A stretch of 64,000 nt of DNA from Leptasterias polaris (lineage: Eukaryota > Echinodermata > Asteroidea > Forcipulatida > Asteriidae), in contig JAZGTN010000170.1 of NCBI GenBank assembly GCA_037783415.1, positions 186,001 through 250,000 of the forward strand, written 5' to 3'. Below, one piece after another: positions 1 through 11,390 of the stretch. The notes under the pieces were generated by a model. The model was not told the origin of the DNA, made no database searches, and saw only the letters and a list, made by a program, of their open reading frames with translations. Numbering within the stretch: position 1 is the first letter of the stretch; each line of letters starts with the position of its first letter. The translations under genes and the position numbers were made by a program.

Positions 1-100
1 GAAATAACAATCAAGTCAATGCTGGAAAGAGTAAGTTCTTCTTAACGTGGTGCCTTGCGTATAGATAGTTCCGGATATATGCAAAACTGCAGAACAAGGC

Positions 101-515
101 TTCAAAGTGGGGAACGGGGCTTCAAAGTGGGGAACGGGGCTTCAAAATGGGGAACGGGGCTTCAAAGTGGGGAACGGGGCTTCAAAGTGGGGAACAGGGC
201 TTCAAAGTGGGGAACGGGGCTTCAAAGTGGGGAACGGGGCTTCAAAGTGGGGAACGGGGCTTCAAAGTGGGGAACGGGGCTTCAAAGTGGGGAACGGGGC
301 TTCAAAGTGGGGAACGGGGCTTCAAAGTGGGGAACGGGGCTTCAAACTGGGGAACGGGGCTTCAAAGTGGGGAACGGGGCTTCAAAGTGGGGAACGGGGC
401 TTAAAAATGGGGAACGGGGCTTCAAAGTGGGGAACGGGGCTTCAAAGTGGGGAACGGGGCTTCAAAGTGGGGAACGGGGCTTCAAAGTGGGGAACGGGGC
501 TTCAAACTGGGGAAC
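101..515. repeat. 20-bp minisatellite, about 20.7 copies
   Basis: Head-to-tail copies of TTCAAAGTGGGGAACGGGGC, most of them identical. 20 bp is not a multiple of three and the unit has no stop, so all three plus frames stay open; the apparent proteins (QSGERGFKVGNGASKWGTGL type) are artefacts. It lies in the intron after the CUB19 exon, inside a MITE remnant. Confidence 0.98.
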
Positions 516-548
516 TTTCTGCAGAATCAGGAAGAGTTGGCAGCTCTG
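516..548. mobile_element. Right end of CAGAGCTGCCAAC-family MITE
   Basis: The sequence after the 20-bp array, ending GAGTTGGCAGCTCTG, matches the right end of the complete MITE at 9037-9233. The left half is not recognisable, so the minisatellite appears to have expanded within the element. It ends 29 bp from the CUB19 exon. Confidence 0.7.
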
Positions 549-577
549 TGGTATGACGAGTACCAGTGACATCCTAC

Positions 578-790
578 CTGCATAGACCTCCAGAGAATCG
601 TAGCGGCAGTTGGTTCCTGCCTCAATGTCGAACCCGGCATCAAACCTCAGGTAGAGAGACGAGTTGGTGAGGGCGCTGTTGCCCAGCAGCCACTGACAGT
701 TCAAGTTGTTGGTGTAGTTGAGGCTGCCGTAACCGATGCTGGAGAATGTTCCCCGACTGCCTGGTGAAATGTTGATCAGTGCACCGCATT
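578..790 (-). CDS. CUBN: CUBN exon 46: CUB19, first part (last exon in window)
   Basis: 213 nt, phase 1 to 1. [56 protein letters not shown]. NLNCxWxLxNxxxxNSS matches mammalian CUB19. The second half of CUB19 was not found in 1-577 and should lie outside the window. Confidence 0.93.
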
Positions 791-3700
791 CTGAGAAAAT
801 TGAGAACAATATCCATTTTTAATCCCCCTACTTTCCATAGCATTTGCCAGCGAGTTGTCCGATCATTCAAAACCTTGTATGGTGACATGACTGTGGCCAG
901 AACTATCCGTATGGTGCATACATGCATTTACCATATGGTATCATATTGCAGACTGTGATTCAAAAGTGCATCTATGATTCAAAACCATGGGGAAGAAATT
1001 GAATGGTCAGACAGGGCGATTTTAAATAACAATGTTCACACAAAAAACACCCCAAAACAACACCTGGTTCTTTTCCTTATTGGTCAGAAATGAACATTGT
1101 ATCTTTCTAATCAACCTTTGTACATGTACATAATCTCTCTGGACTGTTTTTCTCAAGACTACTTGTCTCTTATTCTGAGCAATACCTTTTGCTCGTGCAT
1201 AAAGTGAAAAATGAAGCTAGTGATCAACCAGTCTTGAACCATCCTGGGATAACAGTGGATGCCAAAGTTTCCAACGGTCATACAATGTAGTATGGTGGTT
1301 GGAGTGGTGGTCAGAGACTGTGTCAACTTTAAAAGTTGCACACAAATTTTGATATTTCTACAGTAGAATCAGAGGAGGAAGGAGGATCACCAAAGATTTA
1401 AAAAAAATATTCAAAATTTAAAAATCTAGTGGGCATGGGGAGGGGGGGGGGGGCTTAAGAATATTATAATAATGCACATCACAAAAATGCCGATAAGTAC
1501 CTTGGGAGAGGGGGAACAAACCTACAGGTAAGATTCATCAAGACTTTTTACTCTTTATTGCAATAGCAATGTCACAATGAAAGTCGTTGGTGATATCAAC
1601 AACTCATCTTAAGATGAATTTTTTGTACCCATCGGGGTCATTATCTCAACAGTGGAACCCATTTATCTGTCACAGAATGAAAGGTTCTTCTGGAGACGCT
1701 TACGAGATTGATCTTGGGAATCGTATCGGGCTGAGAATCCCCCGAACGCAACGCTGCCATCGGTGGTGAAGACAACGCGCATGGTGTTACTGGTGGAGGC
1801 TATTCCCTGAGGGGCCGTGTTGCCGCAGAAACGACCAAAGCTAGGGGCGTCACTCTCCAATCCATTGAAGACCTGGACAGACAGGAATTATTATTAAGTT
1901 TATTATTATTACGGTTTGTCAAAAAAGCGCACATTGGTTGCTGAGTTAATCAGCTTACGATCAAATCAGTTTAAAAATGTTCATAAATATACAAGTTCTG
2001 ATTTTTTAAAGAAATACGTAGAGTATGATTTTCGGTTTGATGTAACACCATGTGTTGTGTACACTTTCTATCAGTAGAATAACACTTCTGAAAATAAGTT
2101 GTCCTGTGAATTTATCTATTGCCTTAAAATAAATTTGGGGGAGTTTTCTCATCAATGTCTTCACTATACCCGAGTGAAATGAGTTTGTTCTGAAGAACTT
2201 GTCCCACTAAATCTTATCTACTGATAAGAGTCAATTAGGGGGGGGGGGGGTTTCCATTTGGACAAGTTATTTAAGTCCCTGGTCTTGGCCTTGGTGCCCC
2301 TTTAAAAGTTTCCCATAGACTTCAAGATTTTCCAATGGAAGTGCCCTTTGCAAAATGGCCTTGGCCTCTTAAAGATGAAATTCCAGGCCTGCAAAACAGT
2401 CAGTGATTTTAAATTGTTTTACCTCAATATAGTCAAAAATACAGTTATCTCCGTTTCCTTCAAGTTCAAAGTCGTCAAACACAAGCGTGACCGCCTGTCC
2501 CGAAACGACTGTGATGCGCCACTCGCAGACACGTGAGTGTGCGTATTGCTGGGGGTAGTTGGGAGATGTGAAGGACCCTGTTGCTGTGGACAGGTCACCT
2601 CCGCAGACTGAAGGGTTTGGGGGGGAATAAAAACAAAACAAAAAACCCAAACATTATTCACAGAGGTAGCTTTTAACCGGTCTACATATCAGGCATGCAA
2701 CTCAACAACCGTGAAAAAGAGAGGACAGTTATGACAAGCTGATATTTTCAGCATGCACTGCAAACTGCAGAGCCACTATGATAATATTTAACCAAGGTTA
2801 TAAGGGCCAGCTTCAGAAACCAAACAGTTAGGAATTTGAAATAGATGCAAACAAAAGTTGCTCCATGCAAAAGAGATGCATCTACATTAGTTCTTTTGTT
2901 TTTGTGCATACATTTAGGGATGTTTGATCATGACCTTGTTTAAGTTACAACAAAAGTTGACGGCACCAAGATTGTATTATACCAATATGCTGGATCTGTG
3001 ACGCCCTCCGCAAATATCAAGGAAGTTCTTGCAAAAGGTAAAATGGCATTCAAAACTGAAGACAACCGAACTATCGGCTTTGATATCAATGCATCTTAAA
3101 ACATTCTAGATGTTGAGAAATACTTCCATTTCATTTCATTTCATTTCATTTATTCTGGCTGTGAAGCCAAGGACTCTCAGGAAAGCGAACCTAATCACTG
3201 TACTAGCCTAGAACCCATTGGAGAGAAGACCAGGAATAGAGGACTAAATCAAGCGTTATTTGAAAGCCCTTAATTCTCACCAATATGATGAGCAATTAAA
3301 CCCAGTTTTGAAAGTACCTGATTTTGAAGTGTGGGGAAAAAACATTCACAAAATGATAAACCAAAAACGTGGCCGAGGGGTTAAGAGCACCAGATTCAAG
3401 CTCTGGTGTTTCTGTTCAGCAGAGTGTGGGTTCGAGTCCCCATCGTGACACTTGTGTCTTTAAGCAAGACACTTAACCATTATTGTTGCGTCCTTCAGAT
3501 GGGACGTAAAGCCATTGGTCCCGGGTGTTGTGTAATGCAAGTATAGGTCTCATACTTCAAAACGTAGCTCCACATACCTTGCAGGAAAATACTGACTGTT
3601 GAAGCGCCTTGAGCGTCACTGAGTGACGGGTATGAGCACTATATAAGAAGCCACTATTATTCCCTCCAAAGATAATCAACATTAAATGCTAATAAATATA

Positions 3701-6700
3701 AGAGATGCTTAATGAAATTTGGTCCAGTGCCATTACCTTCTTCGCTGGACTGGAAGCTGAGGCTAAACCCAGCCCCTACTTGGGAGGCGTCGGTTGTGAA
3801 ACGGACAAAGGCAACATTTGATGACGTGTCAAAGTTTACTGGGGCACTTGATCCGCATGCCCTGGCCAACTCGAACGCTGGAAGAGTAAATATGAACGTT
3901 AAGAGTGGTAAAGGCATTATTTTAAACTGACAAAATATAAAAAATGTAACTGGTGCTGGCAAGAAAATAAGTCATTTATGTTGTAGGTTTTATCGTTCTC
4001 CCTCAAAAGTAAGTCATTTATGTTGTAGGTTTTATCGTTCTCCCTCAAAAGTAAGTCATTTATGTTGTAGGTTTTATCGTTCTCCCTCAAAAGTAAGTCA
4101 TTTATGTTGTAGGTTTTATCGTTCTCCCTCAAAAGTAAGTCATTTATGTTGTAGGTTTTATCGTTCTCCCTCAAAAGTAAGTCATTTATGTTGTAGGTTT
4201 TATCGTTCTCCCTCAAAAGTCATTTATGTTGTAGGTTTTATCGTTCTCCCTCAAAAGTAAGTCATTTATGTTGTAGGTTTTATCGTTCTCCCTCAAAAGT
4301 AAGTCATTTATGTTGTAGGTTTTATCGTTCTCCCTCAAAAGTAAGTCATTTATGTTGTAGGTTTTATCGTTCTCCCTCAAAAGTAAGTCATTTATGTTGT
4401 AGGTTTTATCGTTCTCCCTCAAAAGTAAGTCATTTATGTTGTAGGTTTTATCGTTCTCCCTCAAAAGTAAGTCATTTATGTTGTAGGTTTTATCGTTCTC
4501 CCTCAAAAGTAAGTCATTTATGTTGTAGGTTTTATCGTTCTCCCTCAAAAGTAAGTCATTTTATGTTGTAGGTTTTATCGTTCTCCCTCAAAAGTAAGTC
4601 ATTTATGTTGTAGGTTTTATCGTTCTCCCTCAAAAGTAGGGTCATAGATTGGCAAATACTCCAAAAGTTAATGACCATAAAAACTTACTTGTTGTGAAGC
4701 ACTGCAGCTGTTGATAGTATAAACTATTTTGAGAAAAGATTCCCTTTGAGGTAATGGTTTGGATAATTTTTTGCCCCAAAACATCGAAGAAAGATTCAAG
4801 AGGTAGGCAAGAAAGAAACAAACAAAATCACCTGATGAGTTTCTGCCATCGTTGACTCGTAAGACGTCACCCGAGGAGCAGTCTGGTGCACTATTGATGA
4901 CATTGAAGTTGGTATCAAATGAGAAGGTGACAAAGTGACCCTCGGGGGCTTGAACTGTCCACATACAATCCAAATTGCTGTCATAATTGTTGGGATAGCT
5001 GGGAGAGGTGATGACGCCGCTAGTACCGGAGACCATACCACCACAGCTAGCTGGAGTATCAAAAGAAGGTGGATTATTAGAGCGTTTGATTAAATCTTTC
5101 ATTTCAACAACCCCCATTAATCAGTAACAGTTGAAGTGCTTTAACCACTTCATGTTGGATATGTGTATATCTGGAACTTTGGAGTGCCCTTAACCTTTTG
5201 CTGGCAACCAGATGGATGATGTGAATACACACCTAGACATTCATTGTGTACAGGCATGCTCCATTGCCTCATGCTCCAAATCTCCTTTTTTTCTAGGGGT
5301 TATTGAGTAATCCCTTATAGACCTTTCCATTGTTGATAAACAAAGTGCGCCGGTTGGCATGGACAGCCGAATGGCTAACATTCAATCGTGTTAAAAAATG
5401 TTGTGACCAAATTCAACATTTTCTGTAAAGATTCATGAACTGAAATACATTCCATGACTGGTTGATTTGTTTCCAACAAATTCAACACTATTTTTAATAT
5501 TTGTGTAACATTGCTACAAACCATGGCTATCTGTTTTTGATTTGCAGTTATGGCTTTCAATAGTTTTCCAACCTCGGTTGGTAAAAACTCTGCCTGTGAC
5601 ATTGCAATAGAAAGGTCTATTCCAGACCTTTGCCCTTTTGTTAAACAAACGAAGATTACAAGAGATCGAAAGACTGCCCTCATTGTTTATTGTTGTATTT
5701 GGCATATGTGAGGAAAGTCCGAGATTCCACCATGCCATGGTAGATTATTTGATGTGGTTTATGGCCAAGAGTTGGCCAATTCACAGTCAAGACATTCCAT
5801 TTTTTTCTCACAAGGGAACAATAAATCCTGTTGCATTTCATGAGAAAGCCTTTTTGTCTTTACTTTGTTTAGTCAGGATTTCATAGTGATAGGATAATCT
5901 CAACATAAAAAAAAAACTAAAATTAAACCTGTGCAGAGGCACAATAAATTTTGTGAAGAAGCGGTCACAACTACTACTCAGAGATGACAGCTTACCAATA
6001 CTGGCTGTAACTTTGAAGCCTGGGTGCACCACACTGGCGTCAGTACGGAACCTCAGGAGTGCCGTGTTGCCTGAAGTCGTGATGGTGTCAGGCACTGTAG
6101 TGCCGCATAATTTACCAAGCTGGTTGGAATTCTGGTCGGCGCCATCGAGTACTTGAAGATAATCGAAGTCACAGCTGAAGGAGGTGAAGAAGAAGGAAAA
6201 CATAGTCAGGAAAAGATGGATCATTACGGAAAAGCTCAATTACAGAATTTCCGAGTTTGGCCGCAAAAACTCGGAAAGTATACATCCTTTTCAGTGTGGG
6301 TGTGTTTACATTGAGCAGTTAATTTGCCTGCAGTTAAACTACTGAGGCAGTCAGCAGCACTTCTGGTTTGTGCATGGTCCAATTAACTCCACTGTTTGGA
6401 AAGGAATTACATGGAGATAACAGGTGTTATTTGCCAAACGAAAAGGATGTGTTACTTTAGCCTCTTTCTCTAATGGAGCTTTCCCGTAATGTGGTCTTAA
6501 AAGACAGAAGCAACATTGAAAAAGAAAGAAGAAATATTTGTTAGGGAGGAACGCAAAAGACTGTTCTATTTCAAGTGCTTGACTATCTCTTTGTTATGCT
6601 CTTCCACTGAACCGCGTAGACTAGTAGACAATAAAATTATGCTTACCAGAAAAAGGTTACCAACTAAAATACTATTTCATGTGTACCATCTGTGACTGGT

Positions 6701-9700
6701 ATCCTGCTTTTTTTTGCTGAGCAGAATTTTGTAAAGCTATATTTTCTGCTTTAGCAGCTACATGAAATTGGTCCCTAATGCGCTTCCACTGGCTCACGCG
6801 GCGTCTAAAACGCGCACTTCACAGTATTTACGTCTGAGTAATCGGACTAACAAAATGGCGCGAGCTAGATTGATCATGTGATGAAGTTGGATTAATTCGG
6901 TCAATTCAACCAACCTTGGAAAATATCAAACAAATTTTTGTGTTGCTTTGGTGGAAACATTTAATAACGGTTTTTGGTGTGCCAGGAATTGTTTGTGCTT
7001 GTTCCTATACATCCCATATTTGATTGCCGTGAACGGGAAATGATAATTTCAGGAGACTGTAATGTAAACCTGCTATTTTCTCGACTTTGTACATATTTCA
7101 AACGAAACTATTTTTATCGGGTGTATTGGTGATATTATTTTTATAATCAGTGAGGTTTCAGAATAGATAATGTTCAATTTCTGGTGAGATAATTTACCAA
7201 TCATACATATGAGTCATTCAATCAAACATAAACAAGTCAAGACTTCACCTGACATGGGGCTCGATGTAGAACGGTGCCACAAAGTCCATCTGTATGGCCT
7301 CACTAGAGGGCGCCGTCACAACCCAGATGCACTCTATGCTGGTTGGATAGTTGTTAGGGTAGTTGGGGGACATGATCTCACCGCTGGGGATGGCATCGGT
7401 CAGGGTCACCTGTCCACCACAGCCTGGGACAAAGACAACAAACAAAATTACAAAAGGGGAAAAAAGTCTGCTCGCTGTAATTTTACACCAGAAGTGAATT
7501 TATAAAGAAAGTAACTTTACAGAAGAGGGGGGACAGGGCTTCTAGCGACTTGTTGGCACCTGTGGTTTTATGCATTTGGTGATTCAAACACATATTCATT
7601 GTCTCTTAAGCCAAATGCCTCTGTAAACATCAACACATTCTCACCAAGTGGTCATGCTGGCTCGTGAATTCCTTCCCAAAAGTGCTCCGTATTGCACCAA
7701 ATGGACAGATTGATCATACAATTTTGGGCTGGATTTCTCAGAGCACTTAGATTCATCGTACATTCAGTTTTCAATATTACCGTAACGATTTGCATTGTGA
7801 CATCACACTTTGCTTAGCAATTAAGATTGATACACAGCTTAAGATCAATCCTAGATCTTTGTGAAATCGGCACCTGGTTCTATATAAATGAATATCTATT
7901 GACGTGGAATCTTAAGATATGGTCTGGTTATATGTCCAGCTGATTTGGTGAAAAGGCAAGCTGGTTGGCAACTACAAACAAGTTAAGCAAAAGGCCAAAA
8001 TGAAGCGCTGGTTGGGTGGAGGGGGGAGGGGGCCAGGGGTGGGGGATTTCCTTGTTGTCCAGTATACTGACCTTGTTGCATGGCCTGGTACGTCAGACTA
8101 AAGCCCCTTGCTCCTCCACTGCTGTCAGAATGGAAACGAACTGTCAACATGTTACCACTGGTTTCCATCGCAGCGGGTGGCGTCGTTCCGCAGTATTGAC
8201 CGGATGCAGACGACCCAAGAGGTGGAGAGGACACGTCGCCACCATTCAACACCTACGAACCGATTCAGCAAATCTTGAATAGGTTTCTTGACATTTTTAT
8301 TTTTGTTTATTTATTTATTTATTTTTCGGGTTTTTTTGTGGGGGGGGGAAAGTGCCGATAGGTTGAAACAGACTTAAAGGTTACAAAAACTATTATTGGA
8401 GATGAGAGCATGCTCAGGACTACCTAATAATACGAGATATTTATATAGCGCATAATGCAGAAGCCTCTATGCGCAACACAAAACATAAAACAATGAAATG
8501 AATATAAAAGCATTACACAAATAAAGATTCAAACTATTGAGTTTTTAACAGTCCCTTGAAAATCTGAAGAGAGCCGCCAGCTTGGCGAATATGAAGAGGT
8601 AAGTCATTCCATAATGAAGGTGCAATGAAGTTGAAGGCTCTTTGACCATAGAATTTAGTGGAAAAAGTAGTTTGCGTCAGTAGGGATTGGCCAGCAGATC
8701 GGAGAGGACGAACAGGAATATATTTACGGAGAAGATCAGATATATAGTCAGGAGATAGGCCATGAAGAGCTTTGAAGGTGAGAAGATTTAACTTATATAT
8801 GATACGCAGTTTGATCGGGAGCCAGTGGAGTTCTTGTAAGATGGGAGTAATATGTTGGGAACGAGGTGTGCGAGAGACGAGGCGAGCAGCGGTGTTTTGA
8901 ACTCGTTGAATATGTTGCCACCTTAGAGTCTCTCAGTCAAATATTAATTTCCCACAAATGGATATTGTGAGCATTGCTAACAATAATTTTGTTGATCTAT
9001 AATTTCTGTGTTTAAACTGGTACCCTTATCATTTTGCAGAGCTGCCAACATTTGCATCTTGCAATCAGGGAGATTTTGTACAGCAATCAGGGAGATATTT
9101 AGAATGACATTCAACATAGCAGGGAAAAAGTTTCCATATTCAGAGAGATTTTCAAATGTGTTCATCAGAACATGGCAAGATTGTTTAATTTTCAGGGAAT
9201 TTTCTGAAGAATCGGGGAGAGTTGGCAGCTCTGCATTTTGGTGTGTTTAAACTTCTTGCCTTACTCACTCTCTCTCCCTTTCAAGACAAGTCTATTAGAA
9301 CAGCTCTACTGTCTGCAATGTGAAACATGTATTTCAGAATGTAGGAGCTTCTTGTAATAAGACTAATCTGAACATAGTCAGTTTGTATTTGACTGGGTAT
9401 TGAAAACAAGTGAAGTACAAGAAGCACGCCACGTCAGCAGTTTTCCCAATGGTTATAACTTTTGTTAAAGTATCTAAACCAACCAAAAGGCATTTAAATT
9501 TAAGTTGAGCCTTATATAATTTGTTATTCTTCTTTGAAACACCCTCAAATTTCCATCAAGTATGGACACAAAAATTACCTATCAAGTGATGTTTACCGAA
9601 ACACAATGTAAATCACTTTTATGAGCTGTGGTGGTTCTGAGAAGGACCTGTGGTTTAACAACTCAACATTTCTATCAGTGTGCTCTGATTGTCTGCAGGA

Positions 9701-11355
9701 GAATGTTACCTAATTTTTCCGTCCAGTATTTGATTGAAACTTGAGGGTTATTTAAAAAAATAATAACAATAAATCAACTCAAATTTTGTTCACTATAAAC
9801 TTAGATGTTCATTCAGACTGAAACACTTATGGGTGGTTTCGATACCGAACAAGGTTGAACAAAAACTGTTAGCCTGACGGATACTTGTTAGAGCTGCTTG
9901 TAAAGAGACTAACCTGAACAAAGTCATTGACACAGTTTGTGCTCGACTGGATGTTAAAGTCAGACAAGAACGTGACCGTGATGGTAGATCCGCTCGGTGC
10001 CTCAATGACCCAGGTGCAGTCTTGGTTGTTGGTGTAGATGGCCGGGTACTGAGGGCTGGTGATCACGCCCAACTGACTGGTGATGTAACCACCGCAGACT
10101 GCAAAAGAAAAGCGGTGACAAAGATTTGGTGGAAGTCGCTCAAGAGTTTGTGTGTACCTCCACCACAGTTTTAGCGTGGTGTGTAATGGTTCTCTTTGGA
10201 GATACAAATCTTTTGCAATGACAACGATAAAAATGAAACTGAGACACTTACAGGTCTGGTAACTGGCCTGGGATTCGCTCAAGAGTTTGTGTGTACCTCC
10301 AGCACAGTTTTAGCATGGTGTGTAATGGTTCTCTTTGGAGATTCTTTCGCAAAGACAACGATAAAAATAAAACTGAGACACTTACAGGTCTGGTAACTGG
10401 CCTGGAAGCCTGTGCCATTAATGAATCCATCAGAATGGAAGACAGCAAGCATCATGTTAGACGTAGAGTACAATGGAGAAGGATCTGGGTCTATACGACC
10501 ACAGAAGCGTCCAAGGCTTCTAGCAAAGTCGATCGTGTCACCTGGAAAAACAAACAGTAAAATGTTGTTGAACCGATCAATGTGCAGGTAAAATAATATT
10601 AATTACAACAATAATGTGTATCTTTTATGCACTTTTTAAAGCTAATGAAGACCGCCCAGGGTATCTGAACACTATAAAAAGTTAAATTTAAGACTTTTTC
10701 AGACCCTTTTAATGCTAGGATAAAGCAGGGGAGAAACAGATTAACCCGCTCACACTTTATGTCATTTTTTTTACACACGGCATAATTTGGTTGTTTACAA
10801 GCTGATAGGAAAATTCATTATATGCTTTATCCATTACTAAGACATCAAATAACTGAGTTTAATACTTTTTGAATTTGGATAGTTCAATTTAGGACTTTTT
10901 AATACTTTATAAGGATCTGTAGAAACCCTGCCCTTAAACCACCTGACAATTTTATAATCTGTGATCATCAGGCCCTATAGAAAATTCCTGAAACATTCTC
11001 AACTCTTTGGAGTATGCGGAACCGGCAGCCAAATAGTTGCACAGGTTGCTCATCATTCACATTAACAATCTCTACCCTCACAGGCACCCATTTACTCCTG
11101 GGTGATGAGAATCAATTTTTAATTAAGTGTCTTGCTCAAGGACACAAGTGTCATGACTGGGATTTGAACCAACACTCAACTGACTCGGCAACCAGAACTT
11201 GAGCCCAACGCACTCGACCGCTCAGCCACAACACGCCTCGTGACACAACAATGACACATTTTGGCAACAAGTGCACATTCTCTTAAATACCCACTTGAAG
11301 ATGCAAAACTGTTCTTACTCGAACTCTGTTGAAGTCTATACGAATAGATTGGCTC

Positions 11356-11390
<35 letters not shown>

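Noticed and set aside
55..585. ORFs of 85-176 codons in the first 600 bases
   Set aside because: Artefacts of the 20-bp minisatellite, open in all three plus frames.
3917..4548. Two minus-strand ORFs with [14 protein letters not shown] repeats
   Set aside because: 42-bp intronic array with a frame-preserving unit length; no signal peptide, domain or splice support.
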